From Bacteroidota bacterium (GTDB taxonomy: Bacteria; Bacteroidota; Bacteroidia; Chitinophagales; Saprospiraceae): a stretch of 64,000 nt of DNA. Below, in pieces: positions 7,071 to 16,785 of this stretch. The notes beneath the pieces are model-generated. The model saw only the letters and a program-made list of their open reading frames with translations, had not been told where the DNA came from and did no database searches. The translations under genes were made by a program, and so were the position numbers. The DNA lies in the NCBI GenBank assembly GCA_003045895.1, contig PZPC01000009.1, forward strand, positions 1-64,000, given 5' to 3'. Within the stretch, counting starts at the first letter, position 1. Every line of letters starts with the position of its first letter.

Positions 7071-8171
7071 ATGAAATTAGATACACTATTATTTTTATGC
7101 CTATTGATTTTGCTGACTTCGTGCAACGGGCAGCCCACTTCTCAGGCCGGGCAGAAAATTTCCAGCGACCAAACCACCACTATTGCCTTAGGGGACACCG
7201 TTTCAGAACTCGACAAAAGTACCTGGATTGTTTTTCAAGACAAGCACAACAACTACTGGTTCGGGAGTGATGGACAAGGCGTTTATCGCTATGATGGCAA
7301 CATCATCCTTCGCTTTTCAACTGAAGATGGGTTGCTAAGTAACAAAATAAGAGGAATTCAGGAAGACAATTCAGGCCACGTCTTCATTACCACCTTGGAA
7401 GGTGTCAGCAAGTTTGACGGAAAAACATTTACCACATTATCGGTAACAGAAGATAATGAATGGAAGCTGGACCCGGATGATTTGTGGTTTTCCGTATTGG
7501 GCAAAGCAGGAGAGAGCGGGCCTTACCGATATGACGGCAAAATCTTGCACCATTTGAAATTTCCAAAACACTACCTGGAAGACGCGTATAATGCCGCAAA
7601 CGGGAAGCACCCCTGGAGCCCTTATGAACCTTATTCTATTTACAAAGACAGCAAAGGGAATATTTGGTTCGGCACTTCCGAATTCGGAATTTGCCGGTAC
7701 GATGGAAAATCGTTAAGCTGGATGTACGAAAAACATTTGACTTTAATAGAAGGCGGTGGCTCTTTTGGCATTCGTTCCATTATCGAAGACAAAGAGGGGA
7801 AATTTTGGTTCTGTAATACCAGCTATCGCTACGATATCCTGCCAACTGTTTTAACTGAACCGGATAAAATCTTAATAAATTACCAGCGAGAAGAAGGAAT
7901 TGGCAATTTTAAGGGCCCCGAAGGAAAGGAAATGATTTACTTCATGTCCGTTGTCGAAGACAATAATGGAGACCTGTGGATGGTGACTTACGAACAGGGC
8001 GTTTGGCGGTATGATGGTAAAAGTGTAACCCATTATGTGGTCAAAGATGGTTCTAAAGCTATTACGCTATTCTCTATTTACAAAGACCAACAAGGTGTCC
8101 TATGGCTCGGTACACATGAATCAGGAGCATATAAATTCAATGGGGAGACCTTTGAAAAATTCAAGCCATGA
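7071..8171 (+). CDS. Lipoprotein with two-component-regulator-propeller repeats
   Basis: A 366-aa lipoprotein, with the start placed at ATG 7071 because MKLDTLLFLCLLILLTSC is a complete lipoprotein signal with the lipid-accepting Cys18. The mature part consists of Reg_prop beta-propeller blades, with recurrent NYWFGSDGQGVYRYDG, GNIWFGTSEFGICRYDG, GDLWMVTYEQGVWRYDG and GVLWLGTHESGAYKFNG. In hybrid two-component sensors such blades form the periplasmic ligand-binding part, but here there is no membrane helix, kinase or output domain after the propeller. It is therefore a free-standing surface or periplasmic propeller lipoprotein. It starts 75 bp after the acetyltransferase gene. Confidence 0.85.
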   Translation: MKLDTLLFLCLLILLTSCNGQPTSQAGQKISSDQTTTIALGDTVSELDKSTWIVFQDKHNNYWFGSDGQGVYRYDGNIILRFSTEDGLLSNKIRGIQEDNSGHVFITTLEGVSKFDGKTFTTLSVTEDNEWKLDPDDLWFSVLGKAGESGPYRYDGKILHHLKFPKHYLEDAYNAANGKHPWSPYEPYSIYKDSKGNIWFGTSEFGICRYDGKSLSWMYEKHLTLIEGGGSFGIRSIIEDKEGKFWFCNTSYRYDILPTVLTEPDKILINYQREEGIGNFKGPEGKEMIYFMSVVEDNNGDLWMVTYEQGVWRYDGKSVTHYVVKDGSKAITLFSIYKDQQGVLWLGTHESGAYKFNGETFEKFKP

Positions 8172-8632
8172 TTGCAGTAAGAAGCGCAGTTATTTTGGCG
8201 CGGAGTTTAATTTTTGCCCTGATCATTATTTTCAGCCTAATTGCGGATATTTCAAGATCCCAGTGGTAGGGATTTTAACCAGTGGGCCAATCGTTGAGCT
8301 GCGACAAACCAGGCCCTGGCCGACCACACCTCCCCCTTGATTTTTTAGCCATGCCCCGTTTCCGTCTTTTATCTTAGATATTATACGACAAAAGAATTTT
8401 ATTTGGAAAAAAAAGTTGATGCCGTGTTTTATTAAATTTTGACGCAATGTGTTGACAGTCTTGCCTTTGACTTTTTTTTATGTGCCGCTTAAAAACTGGT
8501 AAAAGATTTTATCTTTACTCCGTAAGCTGCTTGAAATCCCCTGTCTAATGATGAGATCAATACCTAATATTTCTACTTGGAATAGGGAGTTTAGGAGCTT
8601 TGTTTAGTTTACTTTCAAAAAAAAGCACTAGT
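8172..8632 (+). other. Intergenic region, probable susC promoter region
   Basis: No supported gene. A near-consensus Bacteroidota -7 element, TATCTTTA, lies at 8510-8517, in an AT-rich stretch about 115 bp upstream of the susC-like start, so a promoter with a long leader is plausible. The more GC-rich part, 8250-8340, contains a partial direct repeat (CCAGTGG twice) and may be a dispersed repeat fragment, but I cannot name it. Confidence 0.3.
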
Positions 8633-11600
8633 ATGAAAAAACAAAACCGCACCGTATTGTGCCTGCTTTTCTTTGCCTTGTCGGTTAGTCTGATGGCGCA
8701 GAGTAAAGTTACCGGCAAAGTTACCGATGAAGCAGGTGATGCCTTAATAGGTGTCAACATCTTGCTTGAAGGAACATCCTCTGGAACGATTTCCGATCTG
8801 GATGGCGCTTACAGCATTACCGTCCCTTCACCAGCATCCGTTCTTATTTTTACCTACACGGGGTTCGAACAAGTCGCCGTTGTAGTGGGTAGCCAATCGG
8901 TTATTGATGTAAAAATGGGCGAAGATTCCCAGCTCCTAGACGAAGTAGTGGTCGTCGGTTACGGTTCTTCCAGTAAGCGGAACCTTACCGATAACGTGGC
9001 CAAGATTGACAGCAGGGCCCTGGAAAATGTGCCCATCTCCAATTTCCAGTCGGGTCTTTCTGGCCGGGCTGCTGGTGTACGCGTTACCCCCAACAATGGT
9101 AAGGTCGATGCGGGGATGAACATCCGCGTGCGAGGTACCTCAAGTATCAGTGCGGGTACCGATCCGCTTTATGTGATTGATGGCATTCCCTTGATTAATA
9201 TCGACGAATCCAGTGGAACCGCGGGCCCGCTTAATCCTTTATTGTCCCTTAGCCCAACGGAAATTGAGTCTATCGAGATCTTGAAGGATGCCAGTTCTGC
9301 CGCCATCTATGGGGCGCGCGGCGCAAATGGCGTAGTCCTGATTACGACCAAAACAGGAAAAAAAGGCAAACCCTCCGTTTCACTCAATATGTCCACCGGC
9401 GTCAGCTCTCCTACCAATACGGTAGAGTGGCTGAATACGGAACAGTACCTGGAATTCTTCCGGGAAGCGGCCGCCAATACGGGTGAGTCGGACTATATCG
9501 AAGATTTGTTTGTCAGCCTCAGTGGAGACAATGCCGTGGGCGCAGTCGATACCGACTGGAACGACGAAGTATTTCGCCAGGGTTCGCAGCAAACGGTTGA
9601 CTTTTCAGTTTCTGGTGGCGATGGCAAGACCTCCTATTACTTTGGCGGTGCGTACAACGACACCGAGGGGATTATTCTGGGCAATAACCTGGCGCGCTTC
9701 AGTAGTCGGGTGAACGTAAGCCACAACTTCAATGATCGCTTTCTGGCGGGCTTGAATTAGGGTATTTCCAAAACCAGTGTCGACCGGGTAGCCAATGACA
9801 ACGCTTTTGTTACCCCACTGCAAGCTATTGCCCAGTCTCCTTTATCTCCGGCACGCAATGCCGACGGCACGCCCTACTCCGGCACTTTGTATCCGAATTT
9901 CTTGCTCGAATACGACTATGCCAACCTGACCAGCAATATTCGGCGCGCCACCGGAAAAGCCTTTGGGCAGTATAAAATCCTAGACAACCTGAAGTTTAAC
10001 AGCGACTTCGGTTACGATATGAGTTACACCACGGAAGACCAATTTCGGGGTAGCCTCACCCCTTTCCAATCCACCAATGGGGAAGCCTACGCACAAAACT
10101 CCATTACCGAGAGTTATGTGTTTTCCAACTACTTCACGTTTACCGAAGAAATTGGGGCTAGCAGTGCCTTGACCCTGATCGCAGGTATGGAATACAACAA
10201 TACCGACCGTACGTTTACCAGCGTTACGGGAACGGAATTTCCGTCGGATGATTTCCAGACGATCAACAGTGCGGCAGAGATTACGGCGGGCGCGGGCTCC
10301 AGAACGGCCTACAACTTTTTGTCCTACTTCGGTCGGGCAACGTTCCTGATCAAAGACAAGTACGTCTTTAAGGCGAGTGTTCGTCGGGACGGTTCTTCTC
10401 GCTTTGGCAGCAACAACCGTTTCGGTACGTTTCCTGCAGTCTCCGCCGGTTGGATCATTTCCGAAGAGTCTTTCTTTGGCAAAAACAAAACGTTGCCTTT
10501 CCTTAAGCTGCGGGCCAGCTATGGTCAGTTGGGCAACTCTGAGATTGGTGACTTTCCTTCTCGATTCCTATTCTCTGGGGTATCCTACAACCGCGTACCG
10601 GGTCTTGCGCCAACGCAACCCGGCAACAATGACCTGACCTGGGAGAAATCCACCCAGGTGGATGTGGGCATCGAATTTGGTTTGTTTAGCAACCGTATTT
10701 CTGGCGAGCTGGACTACTACACCAAAGAAACGGATGGCCTGTTATTTAATGTGCCGCTACCTGGTAGCTCTGGTACCAGTTCTATCAACCGAAATATTGG
10801 CGTATTGGAAAGCACGGGTATTGAGCTGGTGTTGAACAGCCAAAACGTCAAAGCGGGGGATTTCTCCTGGGTTACGAGTTTCAATATTTCCAATTATAAA
10901 AATGAAATCAAGACCTTGCCAAACGAGGGCTCCGACATTGTCATTGGTCGCAATGTCAATCGGGTAGGGGAAGCGGTGTTGTCTTTCTATATGCCAGAGT
11001 ATGCGGGGGTAGATCCAGATAATGGCGATGCACTGTATTACATCAACGGTTCTGATGGCTCCCGGGAAACGACTAATTCTATCAGCCAGGCCAATAGAAT
11101 AGTAGCCGGCCAGCCAAATCCCGACTGGATTGCAGGTTTGACCAACACCTTGGCCTACAAAGGACTGGAACTTGATTTTACCTTCGTTGGCGAATGGGGT
11201 GCCAGTATCTACAATGCTGGTGGCCGCTTCCAGTCGGCTAATGGCAACTTCGAAGACAATCAGTCTATTGACCAGTTGAACAGGTGGCAAAAACCAGGTG
11301 ATATTACGAATGTGCCGCAGGCTCGTCTTTATGGTTTCAATGGTTACGGCCACTCTACCCGTTGGCTCAACGACGCCAGCTTTATTCGTTTGCGCAATCT
11401 GACGCTGGGCTACAATTTACCCGCCAGCATATTGGATCGGCTGGGCTTCTCTAGCCTTAAAGTCTACGCCGCAGGTTCGAACCTATTGACTTTCAACGAC
11501 TTCCCCGGTTATGACCCCGAGGCTCGTGAGGATTCTTTCGATGCCGGCGCGGGTGAACCTTCGGGTATCGCTAGCGGTCAATCTTTCTATTCTGCCCCCT

Positions 11601-11641
11601 TGTCCAAGACCATTATTTTTGGTCTAAACATTAACTTCTAA
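8633..11641 (+). pseudogene. SusC/RagA TonB-dependent transporter interrupted by one TAG
   Basis: An outer-membrane SusC-type receptor of about 1002 codons. The start at ATG 8633 gives a signal peptide ending SLMAQ, a carboxypeptidase-like domain (GKVTDEAGDALIGVNILLEG), the TonB-box region (LLDEVVVVGYGSS), a plug with VRVRGTSSI-like and PLYVIDGIP motifs, and a beta-barrel ending in a C-terminal aromatic strand (TIIFGLNINF). The frame is intact except for TAG at 9758-9760 (codon 376): AGLN, stop, GISKTSVDRV. Reading continues in the same frame on the other side, where homologues usually have a hydrophobic residue such as Leu (TTG), one base away. It is either a nonsense mutation, a suppressed amber codon or a sequence error. 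susD follows after 11 bp. Confidence 0.85.
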
Positions 11642-11652
11642 ATCAGCACGCA

Positions 11653-12969
11653 ATGAAATTTCAATATATAATATTATTTGCACTGCTAAGCTTGTGGTCT
11701 TGTGAAGACAAGCTGGAATTAAATCCCGAGCAGTCGATATCAGGTGAAGTAGCACTATCTTCGGAAGCGGGAATAGCTAATATTCTCATCGGTGCTTACG
11801 ACGAAACTGGCCAGGCTGCTACCCACGGTGGTCGCCTGCAAGTGATCAGTGACCTACTCGGAACAGACGACCAGGCTTCCTGGAGAGGTACCTTCGCTCA
11901 GCCTGCTGAAATCAGCATCCGGGTCATCCTGTCCGACAACTCATTTGTTCGCGATTTCTGGAACAACGCCTACGAAGTCATCAACCAGTGTAACCTGGTA
12001 CTAGACAACCTGGCTATTGTAAGCGATGAGAAAAAGGGATTGTTGGAAGGCGAAGCACGGTTTTTGCGGGCGCTGAATTATTTTGAGCTCAATGCGCATT
12101 TTAATGCCGAAGGCAAAGGGGTGCCGCTTCGTCTTAAAGGCATCTCGGACTATGCGGTGGATCTGTCCATTGCGCGGGCTCCGACCGCTGACGTGTATGC
12201 CCTGGTGTTGAGCGACCTGGCAACGGCGGTCAATCTCCTGCCAGCCGACAATGGCTTCTTTGCGGACAAATATGCGGCGCAGGCACTGCTGGCCCGGGTA
12301 AACCTCTACCTGGGTAATTATGCTGCCGCCAGGGATGCCGCGCACGACGTACTCGAAAACAGTGGCCACAGCCTGGCAGCTGACTTTGCGGGGGCGTTCA
12401 ACAACAATTCGGATGGGCCCGAGGATATTTTCGCTATGCAAGTAACCTCGCAAACGGGGAGTAATGAGTTGATCACTTTCTATGCCTCCCAAGGTAATGG
12501 CGGCCGGGGTGGCGATATCACCATCAACGACGAATACGTAGCCTTGTTTGACGACCCCAACGATGAGCGTGCTTCCTTCTTTTATACGAGTCCGCAAAAT
12601 GGTGGCCGTCTGACCAGTAAGTACACCAATCAGTTCGGGAATGTGCCCATTTTACGCATCGCTGAAATGCACCTGATTCGTGCGGAAGCCAACTTAGAAC
12701 TAGGCACCAGCATCGGTTTGGCACCACTGGATGAGATCAACGCACTGCGTGGCCGTTCTGGTGCAGGTGCATTGCCTGGCATCAGTAAAGCAGCCATTCT
12801 GTTGGAGCGTCAATTGGAGTTGGCCTTTGAAGGCTTCCTAATACACGACATCAAAAGATCAGGCGGAAGCGTAGCTGGCATTCCCGCCAGCGACCCCCGC
12901 CTGACTCTGCCCATCCCGATTGCCGAATTGGATACCAACCCGTTGATGGAACAAAATCCTGGTTACTAG
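11653..12969 (+). CDS. SusD/RagB-family nutrient-binding outer-membrane lipoprotein
   Basis: A 438-aa lipoprotein with signal MKFQYIILFALLSLWSC (Cys17). SusD features are present in order: ELNPEQSISGEVALSSEAGI at the N-terminus, the NNAYEVINQCNLVLDNL helix, GEARFLRALNYFELN at about residues 130-145 (TPR1), a TPR-like ALLARVNLYLGNYAAA, and a C-terminal LRIAEMHLIRAEANLELG with ELAFEGFLIHDIKR. It pairs with the adjacent SusC to capture and import an oligosaccharide, peptide or similar ligand. No glycosidase or sulfatase gene is nearby, so the substrate cannot be predicted. Because the SusC gene carries an in-frame stop, this subunit may lack its channel. Confidence 0.92.
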   Translation: MKFQYIILFALLSLWSCEDKLELNPEQSISGEVALSSEAGIANILIGAYDETGQAATHGGRLQVISDLLGTDDQASWRGTFAQPAEISIRVILSDNSFVRDFWNNAYEVINQCNLVLDNLAIVSDEKKGLLEGEARFLRALNYFELNAHFNAEGKGVPLRLKGISDYAVDLSIARAPTADVYALVLSDLATAVNLLPADNGFFADKYAAQALLARVNLYLGNYAAARDAAHDVLENSGHSLAADFAGAFNNNSDGPEDIFAMQVTSQTGSNELITFYASQGNGGRGGDITINDEYVALFDDPNDERASFFYTSPQNGGRLTSKYTNQFGNVPILRIAEMHLIRAEANLELGTSIGLAPLDEINALRGRSGAGALPGISKAAILLERQLELAFEGFLIHDIKRSGGSVAGIPASDPRLTLPIPIAELDTNPLMEQNPGY

Positions 12970-13017
12970 AAGCAGGCCTTTTTCTCCAATGGCTGCAATC
13001 TTAGAGAAGCGCTAATT

Positions 13018-13051
13018 AGCGGCACTATGTTTCGATGTAGTGCCGCTTTTA
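13018..13051 (+). terminator. Terminator after the susCD pair
   Basis: A 10-bp perfect stem, AGCGGCACTA (13018-13027) with TAGTGCCGCT (13038-13047), around a 10-nt loop, followed by TTT and AATT. It is placed 48 bp after the susD stop. Confidence 0.7.
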
Positions 13052-13110
13052 ATTATCCCCCCAAATGATTAACCAGGATCATCCCGGTCTGTGACCGAAA
13101 TGTAATACGC

Positions 13111-13118
13111 TATATTTG
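13111..13118 (+). promoter_or_regulatory. Bacteroidota-type -7 element
   Basis: TATATTTG fits the TAnnTTTG consensus of Bacteroidota sigma-A promoters and lies 13 bp before the ATG of the ATP-grasp gene. It implies a very short leader. No clear -33 TTG is seen at the usual distance. Confidence 0.55.
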
Positions 13119-13131
13119 CACCTAAAAACAA

Positions 13132-13992
13132 ATGCTAAAAATAGCCCTTCTGACCTGCCAGCATTGGCCGGGTGCCCTGGCGGCTGAACACCTGTTTGCC
13201 AAGGAATTTCCACCTCAGTACGAGGTCCGGGTGGAAGTCTGGAACGACTCGTCGGTAAAATGGTCAGCTTATGATCTCCTGATCTTCCGGACAACTTGGG
13301 ATTATTTTAACTATCCCGTCGAATTCGACGCCTGGTTGGATACCATCGACCGGCAACACATCAAGACCCTTAACCCGATTCCTATCGTCAGGCGCAACCA
13401 GCATAAGTTCTACCTGCAAGACTTGCAAGACCAGGGTGTCGACATCATTCCGACGGTTTTTATCCCCAAAAACACGGGCCTGGACCTCTCGTTTCTGGCA
13501 ACAAACAATTGGACACAGGCCGTCATTAAACCCGCGATCTCGGCGGGCGCTTACGCAACGACGCTTTTCTCAAGCGATGATAGCGATAAAATAACCGCGG
13601 AGTATGCAGAAGTTGCGCTGGAACGCGACCTCCTGGTGCAGCCTTTTATGCCCGAAATTCAGTCGCAGGGCGAGATTTCGCTGCTGTTTTTCAACGGGCA
13701 ATTTTCGCATGCTATTTTGAAAAAGCCGCAAGCGCATGACTTCCGGGTGCAGTCGCAATTTGGGGGGGATTACCAAATCTACCACCCCGCTGCGTCGTTG
13801 ATTGACACCGCTGCGCACATTGTCCAAATCTTTGGCGAGCAGCTCCTGTACGCCCGGGTAGACGGTATTCTAAAAGCAGGCAAATTTTTGTTGATGGAGG
13901 TCGAACTGATTGAGCCCGACTTGTACTTTAGTCAGGTGCCCGCAGCGAAGGGTCGGTTTTTTGCGGCATTGGAGGAACTGGTGGGCGGTTAG
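13132..13992 (+). CDS. ATP-grasp domain ligase (RimK/DcsG-like)
   Basis: A 286-aa cytoplasmic protein with the three-part ATP-grasp layout. The N-terminal pre-ATP-grasp domain has LLTCQHWPG and YDLLIFRTTWDYF. The central part holds the nucleotide-binding strands QAVIKPAISAGAYATTLF and LLVQPFMPEIQSQGEISLLF. The C-terminal metal-binding segment is YARVDGILKAGKFLLMEVE followed by LIEPDLYF, where the ME.E.I.P pattern supplies the magnesium ligands. The overall shape resembles the group containing DcsG (O-ureido-D-serine cyclo-ligase) and RimK-like ligases. The reaction would be ATP-dependent joining of a carboxylate to an amine; the substrates are unknown. It is a single gene with its own promoter element. 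Confidence 0.8.
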   Translation: MLKIALLTCQHWPGALAAEHLFAKEFPPQYEVRVEVWNDSSVKWSAYDLLIFRTTWDYFNYPVEFDAWLDTIDRQHIKTLNPIPIVRRNQHKFYLQDLQDQGVDIIPTVFIPKNTGLDLSFLATNNWTQAVIKPAISAGAYATTLFSSDDSDKITAEYAEVALERDLLVQPFMPEIQSQGEISLLFFNGQFSHAILKKPQAHDFRVQSQFGGDYQIYHPAASLIDTAAHIVQIFGEQLLYARVDGILKAGKFLLMEVELIEPDLYFSQVPAAKGRFFAALEELVGG

Positions 13993-14069
13993 CGGTAATG
14001 GAAAACGCTATCCTCGAATCCAGGAAAATAGACATTGATGAGTGGTAGCATATAAATAAGTAAGAGCCG

Positions 14070-14179
14070 GGACAATAATAAATTTACATGCTCAAATTAT
14101 TAGCGAAGGAATAAGCGATTGATAATGAGCGGTTTCGAACTAATCATTTGAGTCAAAAAATGTAAATTTATTATTGTCC
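14070..14179. repeat. 110-bp palindromic (MITE-like) element
   Basis: The outer arms GGACAATAATAAATTTACAT (14070-14089) and the exact reverse complement (14160-14179) are 20-bp perfect inverted repeats. A second imperfect pair continues inward: CTCAAATTATTAG (14091-14103) with CTAATCATTTGAG (14140-14152), 12 of 13 matching. The centre also begins CGAA and ends TTCGAA, so nearly the whole element folds into one stem. Outside the arms, ATAAGTA (14055-14061) and TACTTAT on the right extend the symmetry loosely. No coding capacity is present. The rest of the gap, 13993-14412, shows no supported gene. Confidence 0.7.
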
Positions 14180-14412
14180 AAATACTTATCGGTGATACCA
14201 CTACAATAGATTTCCAGAATGAACTACCCAGAATATTAACTTTCTAGTATTTTCCACAGCATATCCTCTAGCATTTGCAGGAATTCGATTGATTTTTTTA
14301 TAAAAAAGCCTTATTTTGCCCAACAAGGGGGATGTTGTCATGCCATTAAAAACATCAAAAACAAGGAAGGAAAGATCAAGCGTGTCAAATGATAAGACAT
14401 TAGCAATAAAGA

Positions 14413-15114
14413 ATGACAATTATAAAATCAAAAAAACTACTGATTGATGAAAAATTTACTTTTGATATAAGTGAACTAACACTTGTGTTGGAAGAAAGGA
14501 ATGATATCATTAACAACTATAAAGGTATTAGATATTTGTTTTCTGATCAAAGTGATTTTGAGTTCAAATCGTTTGTGAAATTTTTATTAGAACAATTGAT
14601 ATCAGGGGATAAATTTATATATCTATTTTTCTCTGACAGATTTATTGAAAACAAGGATAGAATAAGAAGTTATCAGAAACTTTTCTACAAGGAAAGAAAT
14701 AAATTTGGCCGAAATAATAGCAAAGAGTTAGAAGTCGACTTAAATGATGATACATCAATAATAACAGGCATTGTAAAATTAGAAGAAAATAATTTGAACT
14801 ATTTGACAGAAAGACTTTTCTCCAGCGACTTTACTTTTTTATTCGAATCGTCTGTTGACAAAAAAGAAATTCTGTGTGAGGACTTCCTTCTGTCGATAAA
14901 AGAAAAGGGTTTGATGATAAGCGATATGAGGTATTTGAACCCGTTAAAGACTTTATTAGAACATAAGCGTCAGATTGATTCCGTAATGTATTTACAAGGT
15001 TTTGGAAACAATGACCAATCTGTAGAAATGCTCACTAAGAAAACTGAATTAGAGAAATTCCTTAATACCGCTAAGGAGTATCAGAAGAAAAATCTATTGA
15101 TAAGCTTGAATTAG
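14413..15114 (+). CDS. AT-rich orphan protein of unknown function
   Basis: A 233-aa soluble, highly charged protein (many Lys, Glu, Asp, Phe). It has no signal peptide, membrane segment or motif that I recognise. Predicted features are helices rich in Lys/Glu at the C-terminus (LTKKTELEKFLNTAKEYQKK) and an N-terminal half with short strands (KFTFDISELTLVLEE). Base composition is far more AT-rich than the genes on either side, and a fold-back element lies 234 bp upstream, both consistent with recent transfer. I do not assign a function. The start at ATG 14413 is the first in frame. Confidence 0.65.
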   Translation: MTIIKSKKLLIDEKFTFDISELTLVLEERNDIINNYKGIRYLFSDQSDFEFKSFVKFLLEQLISGDKFIYLFFSDRFIENKDRIRSYQKLFYKERNKFGRNNSKELEVDLNDDTSIITGIVKLEENNLNYLTERLFSSDFTFLFESSVDKKEILCEDFLLSIKEKGLMISDMRYLNPLKTLLEHKRQIDSVMYLQGFGNNDQSVEMLTKKTELEKFLNTAKEYQKKNLLISLN

Positions 15115-15316
15115 AAAGGGGCGAGTATAGTGCAAGCGTCCGACAAACTCCACAAAAAGACGCCTAAAAATCAGCGCCAGGTCAAAATAAACAGGGCCAA
15201 CTGCCAATTATTTCATTATTTTGCCTGCCGGTTAGCCGATCGGGATAAGCGTATACCGCTTCTTTTCCTGCTAGGCCTGCCATCACCATAAGAAATTATC
15301 TAATCCATCTTTGCAT

Positions 15317-16777
15317 ATGAGTCGTTTTGTCCAGAAGTTTAGTTTATTCACCGTGCTGTACCTGGCCACTTGCTTTTCCGGGCAGGCCCAGTTTTTTTTA
15401 AACGGCAATGCCGTGGCGACCAACGACAGCTGCTTTCAGCTTACCGCTGCGGTAAATACCCAGGCCGGATCCGTATGGAATGGCGAAAAGATAGATTTGA
15501 ATGTGTCTTTCGATATCTTGGTCGACCTGTTTCTGGGCTGCCAGGACATGCTCGGCGCCGATGGCCTCGTTTTTGGTTTGCAGCCTGTCAGTACCTCCAT
15601 TGGCGGTAGCGGAGGAGATATCGGTTTTGGCAACGTACAACCCTCGCTAGGGGTGGAATTTGACACCTATCAGAACCCTGATTTTGGGGATCCCAGCTAC
15701 GACCACATCACCATTATCCGGGATGGCAACCTCAATCACAATACCCCCCAGGGAGCGCTAGCCGGCCCCATTCAGGCCAATGCCGCTGATCCCAATATTG
15801 AGGATTGCCAATACCACCCCTTGCGCATTACCTGGAATGCGGATACGCAAACCTTCTCCGTCTACCTGGACTGTGTCCTGCGCCTAACCTATACGGGCGA
15901 TCTGGTGAACGATATTTTTAATGGCGACCCACTGGTGTTTTGGGGCTTCACCTCCGCTACCGGCGGACTCAACAATGTGCACGAAATCTGTTTTTCCTAT
16001 ACGTCATTTCTGAATGAACTCGTCGACCAGACCATTTGCCCCGGTTCGGCTATTCAGCTGGAAGCCAGTGGCGGGATCACCTACCTCTGGTCGCCCACTA
16101 CCGGGCTGTCTGACCCTGCTATTCCCAATCCCATTGCCACCCCCGAAGAAACGACTTTGTATACCGTAGAAATTCTGGACGATTGCGGCATTCCCTTTTA
16201 TGACGATGTATTGATCACGGTAGACAATGATCAATTTGCCGTCAACCTGGCGATCACCCCGCCGGGTACGGAAGCTTCCCCGGGCACGGAACTGAGTTTA
16301 AGTGCCACGGTGGATCCTGCCGGGGCCGAAAATTACACCTATTCCTGGTCGGCAGCCCTGGGCAGTGCTATTGCCGACCCAGGGGCACCGACGACCACCG
16401 TAATCACCTCGCTGGAACGATCGGGCACCGAAACGTTTACCGTCGTCGTCACCTCACCAACTGGCTGCGTACAAGAAGCCAGTATCAGCATTCAAATCCG
16501 GGGCGGGCTGTATCAAATCCCCAACATCTTCTCGCCCAATGGCGATGCCGTGAACGACGGCTTTGGCTTATTTACCCAGGCGGAGCTGGCCAGCTATTAT
16601 TGCAAAATCTTCAACCGCTGGGGACAAGTCGTTTTTGAATCCAGCAGTCCTGCTGAATTTTGGGATGGCACCTTTAAAAACGGCGCTGCTCCGGCCGATG
16701 TGTACACCTACGTGATGAACTTTCAAATCGGAAACCTCCAAATCGAAGAAAAAGGGGCACTCACGTTAATGAGATAA
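15317..16777 (+). CDS. Secreted L-type-lectin-like protein with T9SS type B sorting domain
   Basis: A 486-aa secreted protein. The ATG at 15317 is preferred over a TTG two codons upstream, and a near-consensus CATCTTTG lies just before it. After the signal peptide (ending SGQAQ), residues about 25-230 form a bacterial L-type (legume-like) lectin domain, with GADGLVFGLQPVS, PSLGVEFDTYQNPDFGDPSY, DHITIIRDGN and PLRITWNADTQTFSVYLD. Ig/PKD-like domains follow (residues about 235-395). The C-terminus is a type B T9SS sorting domain: IPNIFSPNGDAVNDGFG, then CKIFNRWGQVVFESS and FWDGTFKNGAAPADVYTYV. It would be exported by the type IX system and bind surface glycans. Confidence 0.9.
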   Translation: MSRFVQKFSLFTVLYLATCFSGQAQFFLNGNAVATNDSCFQLTAAVNTQAGSVWNGEKIDLNVSFDILVDLFLGCQDMLGADGLVFGLQPVSTSIGGSGGDIGFGNVQPSLGVEFDTYQNPDFGDPSYDHITIIRDGNLNHNTPQGALAGPIQANAADPNIEDCQYHPLRITWNADTQTFSVYLDCVLRLTYTGDLVNDIFNGDPLVFWGFTSATGGLNNVHEICFSYTSFLNELVDQTICPGSAIQLEASGGITYLWSPTTGLSDPAIPNPIATPEETTLYTVEILDDCGIPFYDDVLITVDNDQFAVNLAITPPGTEASPGTELSLSATVDPAGAENYTYSWSAALGSAIADPGAPTTTVITSLERSGTETFTVVVTSPTGCVQEASISIQIRGGLYQIPNIFSPNGDAVNDGFGLFTQAELASYYCKIFNRWGQVVFESSSPAEFWDGTFKNGAAPADVYTYVMNFQIGNLQIEEKGALTLMR

Positions 16778-16785
16778 TCAGGAAC

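Noticed and set aside
8232-8447. 71-aa minus-strand frame upstream of susC
   Set aside because: No domain, composition changes halfway, and it overlaps the likely susC promoter region; it could at most be a dispersed repeat.
14201-14419. 72-aa minus-strand open frame (starts MSFFIANVLSFDTLDLSFLV)
   Set aside because: It looks slightly protein-like but overlaps the start of the AT-rich gene head-on, has no recognised family and sits in very AT-rich DNA where chance frames are common.
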